From Pseudomonadota bacterium (lineage in GTDB: Bacteria > Pseudomonadota > Gammaproteobacteria > Thiotrichales > Thiotrichaceae): DNA of 59,899 nt. Positions 1 through 7,065 of the stretch are shown one piece after another (position 1 is the stretch's first letter; every line of letters begins with the position of its first letter). The DNA is taken from the NCBI GenBank assembly GCA_002747435.1, contig PDPH01000055.1:1-59899 (forward strand), in the 5' to 3' direction. The translations under genes and the position numbers were made by a program. A model generated the notes under the pieces. It had not been told where the DNA came from. It did no database searches and worked only from the letters and a program-made list of their open reading frames with translations.

Positions 1-6
1 GGTCGC

Positions 7-1326
7 CTACAACAGATTAATAGTTTGATCTTTAAATTCCACCATTTCTATTTCACTCAGCTTGTCCGTGCCATCTCGACCGCTCACTTTATCAGTAATA
101 GTCGTTACGCCACTATTGGCATCCGTATTGATGGTGTAATCCGACAAGTTACCACTGAATTTTGCAGTATCGATACCAGCACCACCGACCAGCACATCAT
201 TGCCCTTGCCACCAGTCAAGGTGTTATTACCGTTGTTGCCGGTCAAGCGGTTGTTTTGGTCATTGCCGGTCAGGCCGGAATGCAGATTACCCAACAACTG
301 TGCATTCAACAGGTACTGTGACTTGTGCGTATAAGGCTGAGCAGCATTAAAGGCCAGTGAGAACGTATCATTAAATGTCGGATCAATACGTGCCGTATAG
401 GTTATCCAGGGACTAAAAAATTTCAGATTGGATGGATCAACCAGCTTCCAGCCCTCAGGGTCTTTGGTCTTTATCTCATCACGGGTTTTAGCCACATACA
501 TTCCCCACATGCCGCCCGTGCCACCTGTCCATGCCCCCCAGTAACCGTAGTAACTGTCGATGACGGATGCTAGGTACTCCTGGGTCAGGCTGTTTTCCGC
601 TTTCAGTTCGTTATACCAGTTGGTTGAGTTCTGTGCCCACAGCCCCTTGCCACTATCCCAGGTCGGCTTCGCATTATTGGTTGCGCGGCGTATTTCCTTT
701 TGATAAGTCGTTTTCAACACGCCAGGCAGGGTATTCGCACCATCAACGCCTATCCCGGTATCATGCACCATATGCAGGATTTCCTCGAAAGCCGCATCCC
801 GGTGGTTGTCATAATCGTTGTTAATGTAAGCCGTGCTACCTTCAACCACATTTTCGGTCTGGTAGAGTGGTTGTCCTCCATTGACCGCCGGAGTTCCGGT
901 ATCCGAGCCGTTTAGCAGTACCAGCTCGGCATTATTATTCGCCATCTGATTGGCAATCGCTGTTTTATCCGCACCGTACTGAGAACCCGGTACATTGGTC
1001 AGGTAGAACTCCAGAATGCTGCGCGCCCGAATCATCTGCTCGTTGGTGATTTTATCCTGAGCGTAAATATGAATCGGTTTGCCATTGGGAGCGGTGACTT
1101 TCGTGTATTTACACAGTGCTTTTTTATAGGCACTGCTGGCTGAAGAGGGCAGAGCAGTAATACCCAGAGCTGCTCCCTTAGTAATGTCTTTTGCACAGGC
1201 AGATGTTCCTGTGCCTGTCCCGGTATTGGTGCCCGTTCCGGTATTGGAGCCTGAGTCGTTTGAATCAGAACAGCCAAATACCAACAGGCTGCTCAGGAGT
1301 AATGCGTATAAAGGGTTCAGTTGCAT
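7..1326 (-). CDS. RTX-tailed secreted lipoprotein, function unknown
   Basis: The protein is 439 residues. It opens with a short hydrophobic signal and a lipobox (LLVFGC), placing the lipidated Cys near residue 19. A Gly/Thr/Asn-rich linker follows (residues 20-42). The central part contains an EEILHMVHD segment near residues 181-189, a His-x3-His-like arrangement that could bind metal, although it is not a textbook HEXXH. Residues about 345-390 carry Gly/Asn/Asp-rich nonapeptide repeats ending in GGKGNDVLVGGAGID, the hallmark of RTX calcium-binding beta-rolls. A short tail follows of the kind often found after RTX repeats. The combination of lipoprotein anchor and RTX tail suggests a cell-surface or outer-membrane protein stabilised by calcium. 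No catalytic family is recognised with confidence. The stop codon lies at bases 7-9, so the gene is complete. It stands alone, divergent from the AlbA_2 gene. Confidence 0.8.
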   Translation of the reverse strand: MQLNPLYALLLSSLLVFGCSDSNDSGSNTGTGTNTGTGTGTSACAKDITKGAALGITALPSSASSAYKKALCKYTKVTAPNGKPIHIYAQDKITNEQMIRARSILEFYLTNVPGSQYGADKTAIANQMANNNAELVLLNGSDTGTPAVNGGQPLYQTENVVEGSTAYINNDYDNHRDAAFEEILHMVHDTGIGVDGANTLPGVLKTTYQKEIRRATNNAKPTWDSGKGLWAQNSTNWYNELKAENSLTQEYLASVIDSYYGYWGAWTGGTGGMWGMYVAKTRDEIKTKDPEGWKLVDPSNLKFFSPWITYTARIDPTFNDTFSLAFNAAQPYTHKSQYLLNAQLLGNLHSGLTGNDQNNRLTGNNGNNTLTGGKGNDVLVGGAGIDTAKFSGNLSDYTINTDANSGVTTITDKVSGRDGTDKLSEIEMVEFKDQTINLL

Positions 1327-1574
1327 AGTGTGAGTCTCATTCGATTAGTCGTGGGTCGTGATGATAGCAAATTATTGTTTAATTTTCTGTCTGGGCATTG
1401 TCAGCGCTTGCCGAGTTTTGTCAGGGAATGTCAGCAACTGTAGAGGATAAGGAATGCTTGACCAAGCTATTGAGAAAGCAATCATTTTGCTTGAATCATG
1501 ACTAGAACAGAGCAAAATAACTTTAAGAAACGTAATATTAGCACCTTGCATTAGGTAAAGTGAGGTATGAGCAA

Positions 1575-2705
1575 ATGATTCCGAAAACTGAGAATCAGTA
1601 TATCGAGTTCAAATGCGAAGAGACTTCTGCGCAAGCCTTGGCAGAGGAAGTGGTTGCCTTTGCTAATGGCGAAGGGGGGGATATTTGGCTAGGTGTTGAT
1701 GATGACGGTAACGCGGTGGGATTATCCCGTAGTTATGAGGAAGATGTAATGAATATCTGCCGGACAGTTGTGATCCCACCTATACGTCCGGCTTACACAA
1801 GTATAGAGCTTGTGAATAGTGACGGAAAATCTGTGCAGGTGGCGCGCGTTAGTATTCCAAAAGGGGCTGATCGTCCTTATTACACGTCTAAGAACCGTTA
1901 CTTTATCCGAGTCGGATCAACCAAACGAATCGCCTCCCGTGAAGAACTGACTCGGCTGTTCCAAGCCGCCGGATTGTTTCACTATGACCTTGTGGAGGTA
2001 GGTGGTGCTCAGCTTAAGCATCTGAACCAATCGGCTATCGGTGATTATTTCTCCCGCTATCGGATTGATTTTCTCAATGAAGAGGAAGAAGAAAGAAACA
2101 GATTGATTAGTGCCAGTGATATTGCCAGTGAAAATCTCATCCCTACGGTGGGTGGCTTATTGGTTTTTGGAATTACCCCTGAATATCATTTGAGGCAATC
2201 CGGTATCTCTTTGGCTGTCTTTGAAGGGACTAAAATTAATTCAGCTTTGAGAGATAAAAAAACATTCTTAGGCCCACTGCCAATGCAAATTGATAATACT
2301 TTATCTGCCCTTAAAGCGAATATTCCGATACCATCGGATATAATAGGTGCAAAAAGGGTTAACCAGCCTAATTACCCTGATAAGGTTCTGAGAGAATTGT
2401 TAGTTAATGCTTGTGTTCATCGAAACTACAGCATCGTAGGTTCACAGATAAGAGTATTCCTGTTTGATGACCGTATTGAGTTTATTAGCCCCGGACGTTT
2501 ACCCAACACGGTTAAAATATCTAAATTGACGACAGGCACCAGCTTTGCCCGTAATCCTTTGTTGGTAAAATTAATGGAGAATTTGGGGTATATGGATAGA
2601 TTGGGTCGTGGCTTGCCAATGGTCTATCAAGAGGCAAAACAGTTGGGTAAATCAGTCAATTTTCTAGATGAGGGTGAGGAATTCAGTGTTATTCTGGAGC
2701 TTTAA
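1575..2705 (+). CDS. AlbA_2 domain / GHKL-type ATP-binding protein (RecG-like helicase-related family)
   Basis: The N-terminal ~130 residues are an AlbA_2 (Schlafen-type) nucleic-acid-binding domain: IEFK near residue 9, then AFANGEGGDIWLGVDDDG and the RVGSTKRIASREEL segment. The C-terminal half matches the ATPase_c_4/HATPase module of this family, with an N-box-like LRELLVNACVHRNY, then FDDRIEFISPGRLP and LGYMDRLGRGLPMV. Members are usually annotated as putative transcriptional regulators or ATP-dependent helicase-like proteins. Some sit in defence loci, but the biochemical role is generally unproven. I chose ATG at 1575 because GAGG at 1562-1565 lies 9 bases upstream and the product then begins MIPKTENQYIEFK, the usual family start. 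A GTG at 1560 is the alternative. The 3' end overlaps the convergent ADP-ribosylglycohydrolase gene by 17 bases. Confidence 0.85.
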   Translation: MIPKTENQYIEFKCEETSAQALAEEVVAFANGEGGDIWLGVDDDGNAVGLSRSYEEDVMNICRTVVIPPIRPAYTSIELVNSDGKSVQVARVSIPKGADRPYYTSKNRYFIRVGSTKRIASREELTRLFQAAGLFHYDLVEVGGAQLKHLNQSAIGDYFSRYRIDFLNEEEEERNRLISASDIASENLIPTVGGLLVFGITPEYHLRQSGISLAVFEGTKINSALRDKKTFLGPLPMQIDNTLSALKANIPIPSDIIGAKRVNQPNYPDKVLRELLVNACVHRNYSIVGSQIRVFLFDDRIEFISPGRLPNTVKISKLTTGTSFARNPLLVKLMENLGYMDRLGRGLPMVYQEAKQLGKSVNFLDEGEEFSVILEL

Positions 2706-3591
2706 GGTGTGAGCACGCTGTCGAATTTCTAACTTTATCTTGTATGAAGGTTTTTTTAGGGTACTGTTTATACAGTTTTCTCTCTATGTCTAGTAGGTCA
2801 TCATACCCATACTGATTATTTTCCAGCCCATGAAATAAGGCCGGTGATAAATCATGCTCAAACTGGCTGCTGGTGTTCACAATGCCTAGAGAAATAGCCG
2901 CTACTGTGTCAGTATCTCCACCGAAAGCAACACAATTCACTAATAACTCAGTAAGGGTGTTGCTTTGTTGTATGGCTGTGAGTGCTGCTTGTATGCAGTC
3001 CATTCCTTCCACGCTCACCGCACCACGCCAAGGGGTGAACCAGTCGCCGGATACAAAGCCGCTCAGAAAATGGGGGAGGTCTTTTTTATCTCCAAGCTCA
3101 TGATAAAAATAATAACTGGCAAGCGCGGTAGCAGTAGCAGAAGTCAACCCTTCTTGTGTATTGTGAGTAATGGAAGCTTGCAGATAGCTTTTGCCTATTA
3201 CCGCATCCACATTAGCAATTACGCCTAAAGGTGCTGCGCGCATGGCCGCGCCGCTTTTTGTACTGTTTTGGCGGATAGTAGCTAAGAAGTTTTCAGCACT
3301 ATGGGTACGTTGCAGAAAGTTATAAAAGCCACTGGCATAACCGAGGCGCGGATCACGTTTAAACACTTCAAGAAATTTTCCGGCAATGTCAAAGCGCGAC
3401 CATTGTTCTTTTTCAAGCAATAATTCAGCTAGGGCAAGACTCATTTGGGTGTCGTCAGTATAAGCCCCCTTATCCAGCCCTCTTTTGCCTACTGCATAGC
3501 TGCTGCCTGTATTGTGAGCATCTACAAAGTCCTGACCCTGAAACTCAAAACTAGCGCCGTAAGTATCAGCAATCGCCATTTGAACCAGCAT
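2689..3591 (-). CDS. ADP-ribosylglycohydrolase family protein
   Basis: The 300-residue protein has both metal-binding signatures of the ADP-ribosylglycohydrolase (DraG/ARH) fold: GAYTDDTQMSLALAE near residues 42-56, where the TDD triplet coordinates the dinuclear metal, and FGGDTDTVAAISLGI near residues 220-235. These enzymes hydrolyse ADP-ribose from arginine, serine or small-molecule substrates in the cytosol. DraG reactivates nitrogenase reductase, but no dra or nif gene is in this window, so that role is not supported. The start ATG has GAGGG about 10 bases upstream, and the protein begins directly with the usual IADTYGASFEF helix. It is tail-to-tail with the AlbA_2 gene. Substrate unknown. 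Confidence 0.85.
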   Translation of the reverse strand: MLVQMAIADTYGASFEFQGQDFVDAHNTGSSYAVGKRGLDKGAYTDDTQMSLALAELLLEKEQWSRFDIAGKFLEVFKRDPRLGYASGFYNFLQRTHSAENFLATIRQNSTKSGAAMRAAPLGVIANVDAVIGKSYLQASITHNTQEGLTSATATALASYYFYHELGDKKDLPHFLSGFVSGDWFTPWRGAVSVEGMDCIQAALTAIQQSNTLTELLVNCVAFGGDTDTVAAISLGIVNTSSQFEHDLSPALFHGLENNQYGYDDLLDIERKLYKQYPKKTFIQDKVRNSTACSHLKAPE

Positions 3592-3789
3592 AACAATAAG
3601 CCCTCAGTCATTAGCCAAAAATTTGTATTAGAAATCCCAACGAGGCACCAACAAAAGAAACCATTCCAAACATCCGGTTTATTTGGCAAACTGCACTGTC
3701 AGCTTTTATCGGGTGTGATGGGTAAGCTCTTTGGTGTGCCAAGCCGCAAAAACTGCTAAACTCAAACCAACTGCTTAAAGGATAGCGCC

Positions 3790-4149
3790 ATGCAAGCCGT
3801 CTACCTCAACCCACTCACCGACTTTGGCTTTAAGAAACTATTTGGTGAAGACATCTTCCAGCGTACTTTTGCTATTGCACAACTGGCACAATTCACCCCT
3901 GGCGAGCGTAAAGCCTATGAGGACAGCATTAAATATTATCGAGATTTAAAGAATGCTTATGACACGGCACATCAAGAGGGCTTGGAGGAAGGTTTGGAGA
4001 TCGGACGGCAAGAGGGTGAGGAAATAGGCATAACTAAAGGCATGGCGACCGTTGTCCAAAATCTACACGCGAATGGCTTAAACCTAAAGACTATTGCACA
4101 AATGACCAGATTAGATTTAGCGCAAGTGAAGACCTTAGTGAAAAAGTAA
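3790..4149 (+). pseudogene. Remnant of an Rpn/PD-(D/E)XK family nuclease, internally deleted
   Basis: The first 19 residues (VYLNPLTDFGFKKLFGED) are the conserved start of Rpn-family recombination-promoting nucleases (PDDEXK_2). From about residue 22 the sequence jumps to the C-terminal part of that family: LAQFTPGERKAYEDSIKYYR, then the charged LEEGLEIGRQEGEEIG helix and a short helix-turn-helix-like tail. Family members are normally about 250-320 residues, whereas this frame encodes 119. The middle, which should hold the catalytic Asp and ExK residues, is missing with the frame preserved. It is therefore most likely a dead internal-deletion derivative, although a small product could still be made (AAGGATAG lies just upstream of the ATG). 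This family spreads with mobile DNA and is abundant in filamentous sulfur bacteria and cyanobacteria. Confidence 0.8.
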
Positions 4150-4268
4150 GATGATGCACGCTTTATCAGAGATAAGCTGACTTTCATCAGCGTATTAGTT
4201 TTGTCAGATTCTGGATAGCTCGGACAAATAGTATGCAATCGGCTAAACTAGGCTCATACCTTCTCTAA

Positions 4269-5492
4269 ATGACAATGATAACTATGCTAAAAACTGGACT
4301 AGATCGCCTTTTGGCATCACCTGCATTACGTGCTCCTTTAAAAGGTCAGCGGGTAGCTTTATTGGCTCATCCTGCTTCTGTCACACACACGCTTGAGCAT
4401 GCACTAGACGCTTTGGCCGCTCTGCCTGATATTAAGCTCAGCGCTGCTTTTGGGCCACAGCATGGTATTCGCGGTGACAAGCAGGACAATATGGTGGAGT
4501 CTGCTGATTATATTGATCCCCTTTATCAGATTCCTGTTTTCAGCTTGTATGGCGAAGTGCGCCGTCCTACTGCGGCCATGTTGGATACATTTGATGTCTT
4601 ATTGGTCGATATACAAGATTTGGGCTGCCGTATTTATACTTTTATTACGACTTTGCGCTATGTACTGGAAGCTGCTGCGGCACAGGGTAAAACGGTATGG
4701 GTATTGGATAGACCTAATCCCGTTGGTCGCCCAGTCGAAGGTTTAAGCTTGCGGACAGGTTGGGAAAGTTTTGTCGGTGCGGGGGCTATGCCAATGCGGC
4801 ATGGCCTGACTATGGGGGAAATAGGGCAGTGGTTTGTGAAAACCTTGAACCTGAATCTGGATTATCAAGTCATCAGTATGCAAGCTTGGCGACCTGTTGA
4901 TGCGCCTGGCTATGGCTGGCCTTTGTTGCAGCGTAATTGGATTAATCCTAGCCCAAACGCACCTAATTTGTTTATGGCACGCTGTTATGCCGGTACGGTC
5001 ATGTTGGAAGGAACGACATGGTCAGAAGGTCGTGGTACAACCCGCCCTTTGGAATTATTTGGTGCGCCTGATTTGGCACCGCGTAAGTTAATTCAGCAAA
5101 TGAATGCTTTGGCACCACAGTGGTTACAAGGCTGTCGTTTACGTGAATGTTGGTTCGAACCCACTTTTCACAAGCATCAAGGGCAATTATGCGCAGGCAT
5201 ACAGATTCATGTAGAAAATGAGGCTTATCAACATGAATACTTCCGTCCTTGGCGTTTGCAGCTATTAGCTTTTAAAGCTTGGCGTCAGTTGCAGCCTGAT
5301 TATGTATTGTGGCGAAATTTTCCGTATGAGTACGAATTTAACAGACTGGCAATTGATGTTATTAATGGTTCGCCGCTCTTGCGAGAGTGGGTTGATGATC
5401 AACAAGCTGAGATTGGTGACATGGAACAGCTAGCTACTCAGGATGAGCAAGCTTGGCTAAAGGAGCGTAAGGACTATCTTTTATATGCGTAG
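4269..5492 (+). CDS. DUF1343 protein, NamZ-type exo-beta-N-acetylmuramidase family
   Basis: This 407-residue protein is full length for DUF1343 (PF07075), the family of Bacillus NamZ, which releases terminal MurNAc from muropeptides. Visible family blocks are ALLAHPASVT, FGPQHGIRGDKQDN, SLYGEVRRPT, LLVDIQDLGCRIYTFITT, VLDRPNPVGRPVEG and TTWSEGRGTTRPLELFGAPD. There is no signal peptide or membrane segment, so as read here it would act in the cytoplasm, presumably on recycled muropeptides. That is inference, since many homologues are exported. Three in-frame ATGs (4269, 4275, 4284) compete and none has a strong ribosome-binding site; I kept the first. An imperfect inverted repeat follows the stop and separates it from the convergent small gene. 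Confidence 0.88.
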   Translation: MTMITMLKTGLDRLLASPALRAPLKGQRVALLAHPASVTHTLEHALDALAALPDIKLSAAFGPQHGIRGDKQDNMVESADYIDPLYQIPVFSLYGEVRRPTAAMLDTFDVLLVDIQDLGCRIYTFITTLRYVLEAAAAQGKTVWVLDRPNPVGRPVEGLSLRTGWESFVGAGAMPMRHGLTMGEIGQWFVKTLNLNLDYQVISMQAWRPVDAPGYGWPLLQRNWINPSPNAPNLFMARCYAGTVMLEGTTWSEGRGTTRPLELFGAPDLAPRKLIQQMNALAPQWLQGCRLRECWFEPTFHKHQGQLCAGIQIHVENEAYQHEYFRPWRLQLLAFKAWRQLQPDYVLWRNFPYEYEFNRLAIDVINGSPLLREWVDDQQAEIGDMEQLATQDEQAWLKERKDYLLYA

Positions 5493-5494
5493 TT

Positions 5495-5548
5495 CCGCTA
5501 TCACTTCCCTCATTCTCTTTTAAAAGTTGGAGATGAGGGAGGTGGCGG
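5495..5548. terminator. Imperfect inverted repeat between convergent genes, possible bidirectional terminator
   Basis: The arms CCGC..CAC.TCCCTCAT (from 5495) and ATGAGGGA.GTG.GCGG (to 5548) pair with a few bulges, and a TTTTAAAAG-containing loop sits in the middle. The element starts two bases after the stop of the NamZ-type gene and ends 20 bases before the stop of the convergent small gene. It lacks a clean U-tract on either side, so termination is likely but not certain. Confidence 0.4.
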
Positions 5549-5568
5549 ATGTAAAGAGAAATAAAGGC

Positions 5569-5787
5569 TTATTTCTTGGCAAGCATTTCTTCACATTCAG
5601 CTATTAAGTCGTCTAGCACCTTGACCGCAGTTTTTGCTTCGGCTTTGATTTCTTTGAGGAAGTTTAATTCGCTCTGGCTAACGTCGCCATCTTTCAGAAC
5701 CAGTTCACGCAACATATCGACTTCTTTAGTGCTAATGTGTCCGTCGCCTAATGCGAAACCTTTTGCTACTTTGCGCCACTCGGCCAT
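5569..5787 (-). CDS. Small helical protein with two DG-x-S-x2-E repeats
   Basis: This 72-residue acidic protein starts MAEWRKVAKGFALGDG. The start is fixed by a textbook AAAGGAG (5797-5803 on the complement) 9 bases upstream of the ATG, so an upstream in-frame extension is rejected. It contains two related units, DGHISTKEVDMLRELV (residues 15-30) and DGDVSQSELNFLKEI (33-47), each a loop with Asp/Gly then an amphipathic helix. A third helix (50-70) follows. The arrangement recalls TerB-like or EF-hand-like helical hairpins, but the canonical EF-hand spacing is not present. No signal peptide. I do not recognise an experimentally known family. It is convergent with the NamZ-type gene and divergent from the chemosensory operon. 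Confidence 0.7.
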   Translation of the reverse strand: MAEWRKVAKGFALGDGHISTKEVDMLRELVLKDGDVSQSELNFLKEIKAEAKTAVKVLDDLIAECEEMLAKK

Positions 5788-5930
5788 ATTTGTTTCTCCT
5801 TTGTTTTTAATTGAAGTTAATGCGTTGCCTGACAAACATTCAGTCAAGCATTATGCTTGAATTAAACTGGGCAAACAATAGGCAGCGCTAGCTTGTCTAT
5901 AAGCTAAACTGGATAGCGCCGTGTGACGCT

Positions 5931-5958
5931 TTGCATTTGTGTGGAAATTGACTATGAT
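5931..5958 (+). promoter_or_regulatory. Candidate sigma-70 promoter for the chemosensory operon
   Basis: TTGCAT at 5931-5936 and TATGAT at 5953-5958 are separated by 16 bases and lie about 80 bases upstream of the first gene of the pil-chp cluster. Just upstream, TAGCTT and AAGCTA (5888-5905) form a 6-base inverted repeat that could be an operator. This is read by eye only. Confidence 0.35.
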
Positions 5959-6037
5959 CCAAAGCGATCACAGTGGACGAGCGTGTTTGGCTGCACTTGC
6001 AGTTGATTTTGAATCACTTGAATAGGGATATTGGTTT

Positions 6038-6538
6038 ATGCAAACCCACACAGTATGGATGCCTAGTAAATTTGGCAAGGCAGTGTATCAATCAAGCGAT
6101 GAGGTCAGTGGTGGCGGTGCAATACAGCCCGGGCAACAGAGCGCATCCAAAGTAAAAAAAGTGAAAGAGGACAGTCAAGGCATAGCGCTTGTTGTGGATG
6201 ACTCACAGACAGAGCGTATTCATTTGGAACATATCCTCAAAGACGCGGGTTTTGAGGTGTTGTTAGCCAATTCAGGTAATAAGGCCAAAAAGCTAGCTGT
6301 GCTACACCTGCCGTCCATTATTTTTCTGGATATTATTATGGAAGATGGTGATGGCTATCAAACTTGCCGTTATCTGCGTCGTCATCCTGCTACTCAACAT
6401 ATCCCGATTATTATGGTTTCCAGTAAGGCGAATCCGGTTGATATTCAGTGGGCTGAAAAACTAGGGGCGAATGCTTATATAGTCAAGCCTTTTTCAGCAG
6501 ACACGGTTTTGCAAAAACTGGCTACACTAAGACAATAA
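6038..6538 (+). CDS. Response regulator, PilG/PilH type (receiver only)
   Basis: A single CheY-like receiver (residues about 48-166) follows a ~45-residue Gly/Lys-rich N-terminal extension. Key residues are present: acidic pair D54/D55 (VVDDSQ), phospho-acceptor D98 in FLDIIMEDGDGYQTCR, S128/S129 at the Thr/Ser switch position and K150 (VKPF). With no output domain it should act by protein contact, as PilG and PilH do on the extension and retraction motors of type IV pili. It is the first gene of the cluster, with pilI-, pilJ- and chpA-like genes following on the same strand at short spacing. The sequence alone does not say whether it is the PilG or the PilH equivalent. TAGGGA about 11 bases upstream of the ATG is a modest ribosome-binding site. 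Confidence 0.85.
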   Translation: MQTHTVWMPSKFGKAVYQSSDEVSGGGAIQPGQQSASKVKKVKEDSQGIALVVDDSQTERIHLEHILKDAGFEVLLANSGNKAKKLAVLHLPSIIFLDIIMEDGDGYQTCRYLRRHPATQHIPIIMVSSKANPVDIQWAEKLGANAYIVKPFSADTVLQKLATLRQ

Positions 6539-6565
6539 ATCAAGTCAATTTTATTAAGAAACCTT

Positions 6566-7021
6566 ATGGACAGCTCTGCATATCCCACGTCTTCATCCAA
6601 TCTGCGTTTTAGTTACCGTGTCGGGCAGTATCGTCTATTGTTAGAGCCTGGCGTGCGTTCTGAGTTATTAACCCGTAAGGATATTCAGCGACTTCCCTTT
6701 GCGCCCTCTTGGTGTGCGGGTTTAGTAGGTGTGCGCGGTGATTTATTTCCAGTCATCAATATGCACCAAGTTTTGCTGGGTAGCCCTGCCCAAGGTAAGC
6801 AACAGTTATTATGGCTACACCCGGAACAGTTTGTACCGGCGGTGGTTTCTTGTGATGAATTGCCTAAACAGCTTGCAATGCCCGGCAGTGATCGTCCTTA
6901 TGAATCATTACAAGATTTGCCCGGTTGGGTGCATCGTGCTTGGCAAGATGAAGAACAAGGCTTGGTATTAGAGCTTGATCATGTGCGCCTTTTTCAATTA
7001 ATTAGCCGCAGCAGAAAATGA
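6566..7021 (+). CDS. pilI: PilI-like CheW adaptor protein
   Basis: This 151-residue single CheW domain contains FSYRVGQYRLLLEPGVRSEL, the VRGDLFPVINMHQVLLG strand-turn-strand typical of CheW, and a closing LVLELDHVRLFQLI. CheW adaptors bridge a chemoreceptor and its CheA kinase at the inner membrane. Here the partners are encoded immediately downstream (PilJ-like receptor, ChpA-like kinase), which is the pilI-pilJ-chpA order of the Pil-Chp system of Pseudomonas. Gap of 27 bases from the preceding response regulator. The pilI name rests on position and family rather than on a unique motif. Confidence 0.85.
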   Translation: MDSSAYPTSSSNLRFSYRVGQYRLLLEPGVRSELLTRKDIQRLPFAPSWCAGLVGVRGDLFPVINMHQVLLGSPAQGKQQLLWLHPEQFVPAVVSCDELPKQLAMPGSDRPYESLQDLPGWVHRAWQDEEQGLVLELDHVRLFQLISRSRK

Positions 7022-7065
7022 AATTGAGTGCTACCTAACAGACTCAAATCAAAAGGATAGAAGGA

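Noticed and set aside
1396..1437. Three TGTCAG copies in the intergenic region before the AlbA_2 gene
   Set aside because: Short, unevenly spaced and not obviously placed with respect to a promoter; too weak to call an operator.
5788..5847. Twenty-residue extension of the small helical protein
   Set aside because: The AAAGGAG ribosome-binding site falls inside this stretch and points to ATG at 5787.
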